From: Niallia alba
Lineage (GTDB): Bacteria; Bacillota; Bacilli; Bacillales; Cytobacillaceae
Direction of reading: 5' to 3'
DNA: 64,000 nt
Assembly (NCBI RefSeq): GCF_012933555.1
Contig: NZ_JABBPK010000001.1
Span: 2,830,001-2,894,000 of the forward strand
The translations under genes and the position numbers were made by a program. The notes under the pieces were generated by a model that had not been told where the DNA came from, searched no databases, and was given only the letters and a program-made list of their open reading frames with translations. Below, in pieces: positions 28,062 to 37,043 of this stretch. Within the stretch, counting starts at the first letter, position 1. Every line of letters starts with the position of its first letter.

Positions 28062-28916
28062 TTGGTAGCAGGTGGTTTAAAAATTATACAAAGCATGTTG
28101 GAGCAACTCCCCGCTTCTGAGCGAAAAATCGCTGCGTTTATTCTTGAAAATCCAAACATGCTATTAAACAGTACCGTTCATGAAATCGGCGCACATGCTG
28201 GTACAAGTGGTGCTGCAGTTATTAGGCTCTGTAAATCATTAGGCTTAAATGGCTTTCAAGATTTAAAAGTTAGAATTGCAGGTGATTTAGTAAAACCCAT
28301 TGAACAGGGATATCGTGACATCGAACCTGATGAATCCTTCTATTCTATTGTTCAAAAAACAACCAGTAATAGTATTCAAAGCATCCGCGATTCAGAAGAA
28401 ATAATTAATTATGAAGAATTGGAGCGTGCTGTTCACACCTTATCAACTGCACAAAATGTTCACTTTTTCGGAATTGGTGCTTCCAATATTATCGCTAAAG
28501 ATGCCCAACAAAAGCTCCTCCGAATTCATAAAAATGCAACTGCTTTTACTGATACACACCTTGTCGCTACATTAATCGGTAATGCAAGCAAGGATGATTT
28601 GGTCTTTGGTATTTCCCATTCTGGTGAAACTCCAGAAGTAATTAAAGTTATGTCACTTGCCAAGAAACATGGTGTTAAAACAATCAGTCTAACAAAATAC
28701 GGTCAATCGTCTGTTGCGTCACTCTCAGATATCAAATTGTTCACTTCATATTCAGCTGAAGCTCCTTTTCGAAGTGCAGCCACTTCATCACGCCTTGCTC
28801 AGCTATATATCATGGATATTTTGTTTCTATCAATGGCAACAGTCCAATATGAGGATACTATTACCTCTATTGATAAAACCAGAGAAGCTATTCAATTTAT
28901 TAAAGAAGGAAAGTAG
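28062..28916 (+). CDS. murR: MurR/RpiR-family regulator
   Basis: Transcription factor with an N-terminal RpiR-type helix-turn-helix (HEIGAHAGTSGAAVIRLCKSLGLNGFQDLK, written here by its ends HEIGAHAG to GFQDLK) and a C-terminal SIS sugar-phosphate sensor (FFGIGASNIIAKD, GISHSGETPEV). It likely senses MurNAc-6-phosphate and controls this operon. The TTG at 28062 is preferred as start because AAGGTGG is eight bases upstream, giving MVAGGLKIIQ; an in-frame GTG at 28050 overlaps that site. It begins 19 bp after murQ. Confidence 0.92.
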   Translation: MVAGGLKIIQSMLEQLPASERKIAAFILENPNMLLNSTVHEIGAHAGTSGAAVIRLCKSLGLNGFQDLKVRIAGDLVKPIEQGYRDIEPDESFYSIVQKTTSNSIQSIRDSEEIINYEELERAVHTLSTAQNVHFFGIGASNIIAKDAQQKLLRIHKNATAFTDTHLVATLIGNASKDDLVFGISHSGETPEVIKVMSLAKKHGVKTISLTKYGQSSVASLSDIKLFTSYSAEAPFRSAATSSRLAQLYIMDILFLSMATVQYEDTITSIDKTREAIQFIKEGK

Positions 28917-29019
28917 TATTCTATTAATTGTGTCTGTCTTACCTATGAATAATGAGATGCTTGGACGCTTTTAATGTGAGTGCAAAAAATAAATAATAGT
29001 GGAGAGAAGGGAATTTAGT

Positions 29020-30384
29020 ATGGCTGGTGAAAACAACAAAATTTTAGCAGAAAAGATTCTCGAACAATTAGGTGGTCCCCAAAATATTGTTAACTACACA
29101 CACTGTATGACAAGACTTCGTGTCACACCGAGGGATGCTTCAGTAATCAATACGGAGGAATTAAAAAAAGTTGATGGAGTACTGGGAGTGGTAGTAGAAG
29201 AAACACTCCAAATTATACTAGGTCCTGGAAAAGTAAACAAAGTAACAGAAGCGTTTAGTAAGTTAATCGAGGATGCTGGTGGCATTAATTTAAAAACAAA
29301 GGCAGCAAGCAAAAAGGCGGAAATAAATAAAAAAAATGCGACTCCCTTTAAATTATTTTTACGAAAAATTGCTGGTATCTTCATTCCCTTAATCCCCGCC
29401 CTTGTGGCATCTGGTTTGATAACAGGGATTACAAAAGCCATTGTTCAGGCAGGATGGCTGGCAGGTGATTCACAGCTTGCAACAATTTTATCTGTTATAG
29501 GGAGTGGATTATTCGGATATCTTGGAATTTTAGTTGGTACGAATGCAGCAAAAGAGTTTGGCGGTTCACCTGCACTTGGAGCTATTGCCGGAATCTTAAT
29601 AATAAACCCAGCTGTCGCTGGAATCCATTTATTTGGCACAGATTTGCTACCTGGTCGTGGCGGATTAATTGGTGTTCTATTCGCAGCTATCTTTATCGCT
29701 CTAGTTGAAAAACAAGTTCGTAAATATGTACCAACATCACTAGATCTTTTCATTACACCAACTGTTGCTTTATTACTTACTGGTATTGTGACTTACGTTG
29801 TATTTATGCCGCTTGGTGGCCTAATTTCGGATGTAATTACAAAAGGGTTAACCTCCTTACTGGACATTGGGGGCATTGTTGCAGGATTTGTTCTAGGAGC
29901 AACCTTCCTTCCGCTAGTTGTCACTGGATTACACCAAGGATTGACTCCAATCCATCTAGAGTTAATTAATACCATTGGTGATGACCCTCTTCTACCAATA
30001 CTTGCAATGGGTGGTGCTGCCCAAGTAGGTGCAGCGTTTGCGATTTACTTCAAAACAAAGAAAACACGATTAAAAAGAGCTATTGCCGGTGGTCTTCCTG
30101 CAGGAATACTTGGAATCGGAGAGCCATTGATTTTCGGTGTTACACTTCCGTTAGGGCGTCCCTTCTTAACTGCATGTTTAGGAGCAGGAGTCGGCGGCGC
30201 ATTCCAAGCTGCCTTTGGAGTTGCAACAATAGCTGTCGGGGTATCTGGTATACCACTTGCATTCCTAGTTGTCACTGGTCAAGTTCTTCTATATTTAGTA
30301 GGGCTATTAATTGCTTATGCCGCAGGATTCATTTTTACGTATTTATTTGGTTTCAAAGATGAGATGGCTGGTGAGTTTGAATGA
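29020..30384 (+). CDS. murP: PTS N-acetylmuramic acid transporter, EIIBC
   Basis: Imports and phosphorylates MurNAc to MurNAc-6-phosphate, the substrate of MurQ. The N-terminal EIIB domain has its phospho-Cys at residue 29 (YTHCMTRLRV); EIIC follows with membrane segments from about residue 105, including GLHQGLTPIHLEL and GIGEPLIFGVTLPLGRPF. No EIIA domain is fused, so a general glucose-type EIIA must serve it. The start at 29020 is supported by GAAGGGA upstream. 454 residues. Confidence 0.93.
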   Translation: MAGENNKILAEKILEQLGGPQNIVNYTHCMTRLRVTPRDASVINTEELKKVDGVLGVVVEETLQIILGPGKVNKVTEAFSKLIEDAGGINLKTKAASKKAEINKKNATPFKLFLRKIAGIFIPLIPALVASGLITGITKAIVQAGWLAGDSQLATILSVIGSGLFGYLGILVGTNAAKEFGGSPALGAIAGILIINPAVAGIHLFGTDLLPGRGGLIGVLFAAIFIALVEKQVRKYVPTSLDLFITPTVALLLTGIVTYVVFMPLGGLISDVITKGLTSLLDIGGIVAGFVLGATFLPLVVTGLHQGLTPIHLELINTIGDDPLLPILAMGGAAQVGAAFAIYFKTKKTRLKRAIAGGLPAGILGIGEPLIFGVTLPLGRPFLTACLGAGVGGAFQAAFGVATIAVGVSGIPLAFLVVTGQVLLYLVGLLIAYAAGFIFTYLFGFKDEMAGEFE

Positions 30385-31391
30385 TTGGAATTTCCTTCTA
30401 CTTAAAGGATCCTTTAGCAGAAGAACGAATTGCCCTCGCCACAAAATTAGGGGTAAAACGGGCATTCACCTCCCTTCATATTCCGGAAGAGTCTGGGGAA
30501 TTAGCGACTAGGACTAAAGAAATTTTGAAAACAGCTGTGGAAACAGGAATCGAGGTTTTTGCAGATGTTTCGTTAAGAACTCCTACCCATTTAGGATTAA
30601 AGAGTTTATCTGAGTTAAAAAAATTAGGAGTTATTGGTCTTAGATTAGATGATTTTTTTGAAAAGGAAACGATTTTAAAACTTTCCAAAGATTTCAAACT
30701 TGCGCTTAATGCCAGTACTTTACTTGAGGATGACTTGTTTGCCCTCTTAGAAGCTGGGCTGAACGCCAATCAACTTATAGCTTGGCATAATTTCTACCCA
30801 AGACAAGAAACGGGATTATCCTATTCCTTTTTCCAATCGCAAAATGAATTATTCAGACGTTTTGAAATACCTATTAGTGCCTATATTCCAGGCGATGGGG
30901 AAAAACGAGGCCCTCTTTTTAACGGGCTGCCGACATTGGAAGATCATCGTCAATTAGAGCCTTATCATGCTGCATTAGAGTTATTTCAGGCAGGAGTTGA
31001 GGATGTCTATATTGGCGATCCTGCGGTAAGTGAAGCACTTCTTCATAGACTAATAGATTTTGACCAGCATCATTATGTCTCAATCCGAATTCAGGGTTAT
31101 CAAGGGGGCGTGTTTCAGCTCCGTCCTGATTTTTCCCGTGATGTTCTTCGCTTCATAGATACTAGGAGCCTAGAAAATATCCTCCCGGAGAATACAAAAG
31201 CCCGCCCAATCGGAACGATTACAAGAGATAATGACCTTTATGGACGATATCGTGGAGAAGTTCAGATTACTCTATGTGAACTTCCAGCAGACGAGCGAGT
31301 CAATGTTATAGGAAAGGTTGTGGAGGCAGATATACCACTTCTTTCCTTACTAAAGCCTTATCAAAAAATAAAACTTATTCATGTCCCCTAG
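30381..31391 (+). CDS. mupG: 6-phospho-N-acetylmuramidase-type protein (DUF871)
   Basis: Likely hydrolyses MurNAc-6-phosphate-GlcNAc disaccharide inside the cell, as characterised for the MupG family. 336 residues: a TIM barrel (MIGISFYLKDPLAEE, LRLDDFF, LALNASTL, WHNFYPRQETGLS, AYIPGDGEKRGPLF) then a cyclophilin-like C-terminal domain from about residue 225 (RPIGTITRDNDLYGRYRGE). Its ATG overlaps the murP stop (ATGA). No nagZ or amiE follows, so the disaccharide route rather than amidase-NagZ processing is encoded here. Confidence 0.9.
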   Translation: MIGISFYLKDPLAEERIALATKLGVKRAFTSLHIPEESGELATRTKEILKTAVETGIEVFADVSLRTPTHLGLKSLSELKKLGVIGLRLDDFFEKETILKLSKDFKLALNASTLLEDDLFALLEAGLNANQLIAWHNFYPRQETGLSYSFFQSQNELFRRFEIPISAYIPGDGEKRGPLFNGLPTLEDHRQLEPYHAALELFQAGVEDVYIGDPAVSEALLHRLIDFDQHHYVSIRIQGYQGGVFQLRPDFSRDVLRFIDTRSLENILPENTKARPIGTITRDNDLYGRYRGEVQITLCELPADERVNVIGKVVEADIPLLSLLKPYQKIKLIHVP

Positions 31392-31459
31392 TAATTAACG
31401 GATAGTGCAAAATAGTGAAATAGTAAAAAGTACATTTGCAAAAAACAATAGAAATAAAA

Positions 31460-31500
31460 AAACATCCCTTAAGCATAAACTTATAGGGATGTTTTTGTTT
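31460..31500 (+). terminator. terminator of the mur operon
   Basis: AAACATCCCT-TAAG / CTTA-T-AGGGATGTTT stem with a one-base bulge and a 6-base loop, followed by TTTGTTT. Confidence 0.85.
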
Positions 31501-31635
31501 CAGTAAACAACAATGTATATAGATCGTTTGTCGACATAACAATTTTAAGAGTTAAATTGGACTGAAATAAAATCAAATAAAAAGTACTATTAAGAGAAGA
31601 GTACGAAGTATTTGTAGCAAAATTAGATAACTTGT

Positions 31636-32595
31636 TCATACCGTTGTTCTTTTTATAAAGCGAAAAAACATTTCTTGTTTAGATATTTCTTTGCTAATAG
31701 CTTGTTGAAATAAGTTCTTTCCCATCTCTAAAAGAGGAATTTCCATTGTAGATATTTCCATCATTTTAGCAATTGGTTCATTATGATATCCTATTATCGC
31801 AAGTTCTTCCGGTATTCTGATTCCTTGTTTTTGGCAATAGGTTACAATTCCCGCCGCAACTTGATCACTTGTCACAATTAAAGCTGTCGGCCGATTATCC
31901 ATTTTTAGTAAATGATCCATCACTTTTTTGGCATCTTCAAAGTAATTACAGTGATCGATAATATATTCTTCACAATAAGGAAGATGATGATCAGAAAGAA
32001 ACTCTTGATATGCATTTGCTCTTAATCTGCTGCTTGGTCCTGATTTTCTTCCAATGCAGTAGCCAATCTTTTTATGACCTTTTTTATATAAAAATGTTAA
32101 TGCTTCTTTGAAAATTTCATATTGGTTAACAAATGTAGAAGAAACTTCCTTGCCCTTTGTGTCTTCACATAAAACAATTGTTCCATTGGATAGATATTCT
32201 TGTATTACAGACCATCCACAAGCTCTCGAACAAATGATAAGAGAATCAATTTGCTTTTGTTTTAACATTTGCAGTGCTTCCAACTCTCTACTTTCCATAT
32301 AATCAGTCTGAAATAGAACAAGCTTATAATTATTTTCCAATGCTTGTTTAGCGATCCCTTTTAACAGCAATGCAAAATAAGGGTGATCTGAGAAAGGAAG
32401 AACAACACCAATCATTTGTGTTTTCTCTTTACTTAAATGAACGGCATTGAGATTTTGTTGATAATTACTTTCTCTAATTGCCTCTAAAACGGCATTTCGC
32501 TTTTCTTCCCTTACATATGGATGATTGTTTAAAACACGAGAAACGGTCGTTACGGAAACTCCTGCCATTTTTGCTAAATCTTTTATATTTGTCAT
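31636..32595 (-). CDS. LacI-family transcriptional regulator
   Basis: DNA-binding regulator of 319 residues. The N-terminal LacI helix-turn-helix IKDLAKMAGVSVTTVSRVLN is followed by the periplasmic-binding-protein-like sensor (GVVLPFSDHPYFALLLKGI, GYCIGRKSG, ALIVTSDQVAAGI). The ligand and targets cannot be told: the neighbours are a divergent mur operon, which has its own MurR, and a tiny membrane peptide gene just upstream. Confidence 0.9.
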   Translation of the reverse strand: MTNIKDLAKMAGVSVTTVSRVLNNHPYVREEKRNAVLEAIRESNYQQNLNAVHLSKEKTQMIGVVLPFSDHPYFALLLKGIAKQALENNYKLVLFQTDYMESRELEALQMLKQKQIDSLIICSRACGWSVIQEYLSNGTIVLCEDTKGKEVSSTFVNQYEIFKEALTFLYKKGHKKIGYCIGRKSGPSSRLRANAYQEFLSDHHLPYCEEYIIDHCNYFEDAKKVMDHLLKMDNRPTALIVTSDQVAAGIVTYCQKQGIRIPEELAIIGYHNEPIAKMMEISTMEIPLLEMGKNLFQQAISKEISKQEMFFRFIKRTTV

Positions 32596-32653
32596 ACTTT
32601 CACCTTTTCAAAACCGAAATATCATTTTTACTTATACACTAAGAATACATTTT

Positions 32654-32791
32654 TTACTCTTTTCTGTATATACCAATGAAATAGTCTTCAAAAGATTGAA
32701 TCGGTGTAACTTCCAATGATTCCCCTGATTTCTTTAAGCAAACATAAGCTAAAATATAAATAATCATGCAAAGTATTATTAAACTCAACAT
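32654..32791 (-). CDS. small membrane peptide (45 aa)
   Basis: Not recognised. One hydrophobic helix (MLSLIILCMIIYILAYVCL) and a charged tail ending YFIGIYRKE. A good GAGGAG lies eight bases before the ATG at 32791. It ends 58 bp upstream of the LacI-family gene on the same strand, so the two may be co-transcribed. Real gene or chance is undecided, but start signal and composition favour a gene. Confidence 0.45.
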   Translation of the reverse strand: MLSLIILCMIIYILAYVCLKKSGESLEVTPIQSFEDYFIGIYRKE

Positions 32792-32892
32792 ACCATTATC
32801 TCCTCGCTTTCTGCTATTTGCTTAAAGTGTAATGGATGAAACGCGTACCATGTCAATGAGTAAATACATTATAAGACGTATAAATTTCCAAT

Positions 32893-32934
32893 AAAAAAAA
32901 TGTACTATCTCTAGATAGAATAGTACATTTTTTA
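32893..32934. terminator. bidirectional-type terminator
   Basis: AAAATGTACTAT / ATAGTACATTTT, a 12-bp perfect stem with an 11-base loop flanked by A and T runs, located about 100 bp past the end of the methyltransferase gene at 33036. Confidence 0.75.
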
Positions 32935-33035
32935 AAACTCTATTACTTTAGTACGCATCAAAAAGAATGCTAATATAATTAACTTGAATCAGTATTAACT
33001 AGTTTTTCAGAATCTATGCCAATACATTATAGCTT

Positions 33036-33725
33036 TCATAAAGGAGCCGTAAAACGGAACAAATACCCCTCTTCATATTCATATTGAACGCGATCCTTTA
33101 CACTCTGAAAAAACCGTTCATCACGCGATATTGGTATAAACGTTTGAGGAGTAAGCCGAGTAATTGCTGCTTCAAATCCTTCAGCGTGAAAAGCGCCAAT
33201 GATATCATCAAGGGAATGAAGATTCATTGATAGCTTGCCTCCATTATTGATTTTTTCACGTATCTGTGGGAGACTCGGGTTATTGCTATAATCGGTGAAA
33301 CTTCCATAATATACGCCACCAGGCTTTAATGCTCTCTTCATTTTTTGAGCGTGCTCATGTAGATTAGAAATTAAATAGATAACAGCAGTACTTACAGCTA
33401 AATCGAAGCGTTGGCCCCATTGTTCAGGAGATGCAGTTGCCACATATGTAAGTGGTAAGTCACCTTTTCGCTCATTTGCAACCTTAACCGACTCAACTCC
33501 CAAATCAGTACCTACACCCTCTTTAAACGGATAACGATCATATAAATATCGAAGAAAACCACCTTGATTGCAGCCAAAATCCAATACGGAGAAATCATGA
33601 ATTCTTTCTTTCTCTACAATGCGCTCCACTATTTTTTCCCAAAAATGTCCATGGCTATCTTCCATTTTTTGTTCGCTTTCTGATGGCATATGCCACCATC
33701 TGTCATATAGAGTGTCCTCTTTCAT
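33036..33725 (-). CDS. class I SAM-dependent methyltransferase
   Basis: 229 residues. VLDFGCNQGGFLRYL near residue 47 is motif I, followed by GVGTDLG (acidic SAM-ribose contact), FDLAVSTAVIYLI (strand 4) and RALKPGGVYYGSFTDY (strand 5). Target unknown. ATG after GGGAGG. Stands alone; R1 copy b follows upstream of it. Confidence 0.85.
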   Translation of the reverse strand: MKEDTLYDRWWHMPSESEQKMEDSHGHFWEKIVERIVEKERIHDFSVLDFGCNQGGFLRYLYDRYPFKEGVGTDLGVESVKVANERKGDLPLTYVATASPEQWGQRFDLAVSTAVIYLISNLHEHAQKMKRALKPGGVYYGSFTDYSNNPSLPQIREKINNGGKLSMNLHSLDDIIGAFHAEGFEAAITRLTPQTFIPISRDERFFQSVKDRVQYEYEEGYLFRFTAPL

Positions 33726-33840
33726 TGAAAGTCCTCCCTTATAATCAAATATTTACACTAATTATTATTACGAATGAAATTTCTAATTTTTTATATTTCT
33801 AATTTTATTCTCTAACAACTACATTTTCTACCTCAATAAA

Positions 33841-33975
33841 GTGAAACTTCCATCAGTGGGGGATTTCTTGATCCCCCACTGATGATTAGTTGAACCAATC
33901 GGACCTTTACGGACAGTTGATCTCTCACAATTTCCACTCGTATTCTCATAAGCTTACTATCTGTTAAGAGTGATG
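33841..33975 (+). repeat. dispersed structured repeat R1, copy b
   Basis: 5' hairpin CATCAGTGGGGG / CCCCCACTGATG, conserved TTAGTTGAACCAATCGGACC and TTTACGGACAG, then a 3' part ending CTGTTAAGAGTG. Flanked only by AT-rich sequence between the methyltransferase and the FeoB-like gene. The remaining bases to 34151 show no recognisable feature. Confidence 0.8.
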
Positions 33976-34151
33976 TAAAAATAACTAATATTATTATGGA
34001 CACTGAAAAAATGCTATCTATTGAATATTTCTCATAATTGGTTGTTAAAAAATTTAGGAGGCTGCATTCGTTTCACTTTCTAATGCCCTATATTCTAATT
34101 TACTATAGATAGGAATACTTTTTCAGCGGCTTCATTTATTAACTCCTGTAT

Positions 34152-35813
34152 TTACAATGAATACTGAAAAAGTTGATGAATGACTAATAAGGATAAGGCA
34201 ACTAAAATAGATGTTATTAATTGTCTTGAAATAATATTCCTTGCTTGCCTAAACCCTAGTTCCCTCCAAATTGTCGATAATGTAACGATACAGGAAGTGA
34301 GAGTAGAAGCCAGAAAGACTAATATAAATAATTGAAAATTAGATAGTACAGAAAATAAGGCACCATTCCCCTCATTTATTAACAAAATTCCGTCCTTTCT
34401 AATAATAGAAAAAGCCAGTGTTGTTGCCGCATCAGTGGGAAGCTGAAAAAGGGTTAACAATGGATTAAAAATGATAGCTAAATAAGAAATTATATGAAAA
34501 TATTGCAATAAACCTGCGATAATGCAAATAATCAAAAAGATAGGCATTGCTTGTTTTATAAATTGCAATAAATCTACTTTTACTTGATAGATAAAATTCT
34601 TCAAACTCGGTTTTTGAATAAATGCCTTTCGCATGAAGTTATGTTCTTGAATCTTTTGGTTTTTAAACCATAAACGATTGTGTAGAATTCCTCCTAATAA
34701 TAAAAATGAAATATAGGGAAGAAAAAGCCAAGGTGCATGTGCTGTGTTAAATATTGATAATGTTGCTCCAATTTGATAACTACACGCCGATCCAAAGGAA
34801 ATAAACGATATACATTGAGTCCTGCTGCAAGAATGACAGCTCCTGCTCTGAAATACTGCCACTACATTGCATCCAAATCCAGTAATAATCGGAGCTATAT
34901 CCCTCCCTGTTAAACCTATCTTTTCAATGGCTGGTTCAATAGTATCTATAATACGATCCTTTAATCCCGTTTCTTCTGTTAATGCTTTACTACAGCTAAT
35001 CAGTAGGACAACTGGAAACGCCCAAATAAAAGAATACATACCAAGGGATAATAGCCCGTAATCATCTATAAAAATCATTTGCACGATTCTAGGAGTATCA
35101 CTAAATAAAGTCTTTATTTTATCAATGAAATAAGTATCGGCGAGTGGCTGAACAAAGTTTGATATGTTATAAGCTAAAATTACTGGAATAACAAACATTG
35201 CAAATAAGCAAATGAAAGCTATGAATGTTCCCATATATTTTCTTTCAAAGAACAGAGATGGTGGCTCCATATTACTAATTGATAAATTTAGTAACTCCTT
35301 TAATTGAGAAGGCTTAATCGACTCCTCCTCGTTAACACATTCTAACACTAACTCCTTAATATCATTGTTTAAGTGACGAGTGTCGGTAATAAATATTGGT
35401 AACTTCTTCGTTGTGATTTGTTTTAACAGCAATTGTTTTCCATCTGTTGACATTTTATCTGAAAAGGTCACAAAGAGAACTATTTTTTTGGTTGTATTTT
35501 CGATCAATGGATATAATTTTTCTAACTCTTCTATAAAATGTGTACCACGAACTACTATAAAGACTGTTGTTGCTTTTATTATTTCCTCCTTTACTATTCT
35601 TTGCGTAAATGAATCTGTTTGATTAATTCCTGGCATATCTTTTAAATATCCATTTCCATAGGAAGCACTAGCAATATGAACGGTAGAACCTTTTACATTT
35701 GCTTCATCTGTCCTCTTTTTACCTGATAGTTTAGAAAATAAAGTGGTTTTACCAGAAGATTCAAATCCTATAATAACTATATTATTATCATGAATGCTTT
35801 CATTTGCTAGCAT
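34152..35813 (-). CDS. FeoB-like GTPase-permease, candidate Zur-regulated metal importer
   Basis: 553 residues. N-terminal small GTPase domain: P-loop GFESSGKT (16-23), DMPG near 59; the usual NxxD specificity motif is replaced by TFSD near 117. The membrane part starts near 194 and carries FeoB-type gate regions: PIITGFGCNVVAVFQSRSC followed by HSCSRTQCISF, and AFSIIRKDGILLI. The region is unusually rich in Cys. It lacks FeoA and FeoC neighbours. It overlaps the upstream flavoprotein gene by 7 bases; that gene has a Zur box, so zinc rather than iron is the likely cargo (inference). Confidence 0.8.
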   Translation of the reverse strand: MLANESIHDNNIVIIGFESSGKTTLFSKLSGKKRTDEANVKGSTVHIASASYGNGYLKDMPGINQTDSFTQRIVKEEIIKATTVFIVVRGTHFIEELEKLYPLIENTTKKIVLFVTFSDKMSTDGKQLLLKQITTKKLPIFITDTRHLNNDIKELVLECVNEEESIKPSQLKELLNLSISNMEPPSLFFERKYMGTFIAFICLFAMFVIPVILAYNISNFVQPLADTYFIDKIKTLFSDTPRIVQMIFIDDYGLLSLGMYSFIWAFPVVLLISCSKALTEETGLKDRIIDTIEPAIEKIGLTGRDIAPIITGFGCNVVAVFQSRSCHSCSRTQCISFISFGSACSYQIGATLSIFNTAHAPWLFLPYISFLLLGGILHNRLWFKNQKIQEHNFMRKAFIQKPSLKNFIYQVKVDLLQFIKQAMPIFLIICIIAGLLQYFHIISYLAIIFNPLLTLFQLPTDAATTLAFSIIRKDGILLINEGNGALFSVLSNFQLFILVFLASTLTSCIVTLSTIWRELGFRQARNIISRQLITSILVALSLLVIHQLFQYSL

Positions 35814-36910
35814 TCACAATTCACCTCACAACAAGATAAATCATCCAAATACATATTATTCTCTCGATAAATATCAAATACTTCATTTGGATAAGTAATA
35901 TTGCTACGATTTAGAATTTCCTTTGCGACAACTGCAAATCGTTGGCGGAATTTATATATATAACAAAAAATCACATTTTGATGTTTCACATTAGGTCCTA
36001 TTAAAAACAATCCAGGTGTTATAGTTGACTCATCTTTTAGCGTTAATTTAACAATTTTGGAATTATCCCATTCAAATAATTCATGAATCTGTTTCACGCC
36101 AGGTATAAAACCTGTTGCTAGAATAGGTCTTGTTTTTGATACATGGGTTGTCCCATCTGATAAATAGAGTACATAGTCCCCATCCACTATAGATACTTTC
36201 AATACTTCTACATCTTCAAGTATCTCTAATCGATCTGTGTCATCAGCAATTTCTAATCGTTCCTTTGTAAACGGGGATAAGGATATACTTGGGTCAGCTT
36301 TTGGTGACTTCCAAGGGGAAGAATTAGAAATTACCGTCACATTTTTGTTGTTTTGCGTTAAGTGATATGCTGCGTCTATTCCACTCTCATAGCCTCCGAT
36401 AACCGTAAATTCTTCTCCCTGTAAATCTACCCAAGATCGAACATAACTGTTATGAAGACACAATTCAGAACCTTCAAATGGACTTAAATCAGGAGTAGTA
36501 TATTCCCCTGTCGCCCATACTAAATAAGTGGATTCAATTTCTTGCTCTTCTGTATAAATTTGAAATAACCCATCACTTTTTTCTACCTTTTTTACATAAG
36601 CTTTTCTAACTGGTAATTTATAATGACTTACTAACAATTGAAGATATTTAGCATATTCTATTCCTGTTAAATGTTCTTTTCCAAACGTGTATGCTGGAGA
36701 GGTTTCAGGTGCCAGAGCATTCAAATCTAACATTCCAAACCCGTGTCCTGTAAAAGACGGCGTGATTAGTTTCATTTCTTTTGGCCATTTTAGAAAGCTT
36801 GCACCAATGTCTTCTTTTTCTAAAATAATAAAGTCATGGAAGTTTAGCTTTTTTAATAATATTCCTAAGCCAATTCCTGATGGGCCAGCACCTACTATTA
36901 CTAATTTCAT
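35807..36910 (-). CDS. FAD/NAD(P)-dependent oxidoreductase with Cys-rich tail
   Basis: Flavoprotein of 367 residues. FAD-binding motif VIVGAGPSGIGLGILL at the N terminus, GASFLKWP, ATGEY near 133, a second dinucleotide motif FTVIGGYESGIDAAYHL near 170, and ILATGFIPGV near 262, as in YpdA/CzcO-like monooxygenases. The last residues read CCEVNCEC, a possible metal site. A perfect-looking Zur box lies 54 bp upstream. ATG follows AGGAGTG. The function in zinc starvation is not known; it may pair with the FeoB-like permease. Confidence 0.85.
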   Translation of the reverse strand: MKLVIVGAGPSGIGLGILLKKLNFHDFIILEKEDIGASFLKWPKEMKLITPSFTGHGFGMLDLNALAPETSPAYTFGKEHLTGIEYAKYLQLLVSHYKLPVRKAYVKKVEKSDGLFQIYTEEQEIESTYLVWATGEYTTPDLSPFEGSELCLHNSYVRSWVDLQGEEFTVIGGYESGIDAAYHLTQNNKNVTVISNSSPWKSPKADPSISLSPFTKERLEIADDTDRLEILEDVEVLKVSIVDGDYVLYLSDGTTHVSKTRPILATGFIPGVKQIHELFEWDNSKIVKLTLKDESTITPGLFLIGPNVKHQNVIFCYIYKFRQRFAVVAKEILNRSNITYPNEVFDIYRENNMYLDDLSCCEVNCEC

Positions 36911-36963
36911 AAAGATACACTCCTAGTTTCAAAATAATAGGAACATTATTCATTAACGTAACA

Positions 36964-36983
36964 AAACGTAATCATTACGATTT
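36964..36983. promoter_or_regulatory. Zur box upstream of the flavoprotein/FeoB-like operon
   Basis: AAACGTAATCATTACGATTT is a near-perfect palindrome matching the Bacillus Zur core TCGTAATNATTACGA with one change. It lies 54-73 bp upstream of the flavoprotein start. Confidence 0.85.
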
Positions 36984-37043
36984 ATTACGTATAACTTGTC
37001 ATATCTATTCCATTTAAATGAATATTGCTCTAAAAAGAAATAA

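Noticed and set aside
34000-34150. Possible small gene between R1 copy b and the FeoB-like gene
   Set aside because: Stops in all frames and no start signal; AT-rich spacer only.
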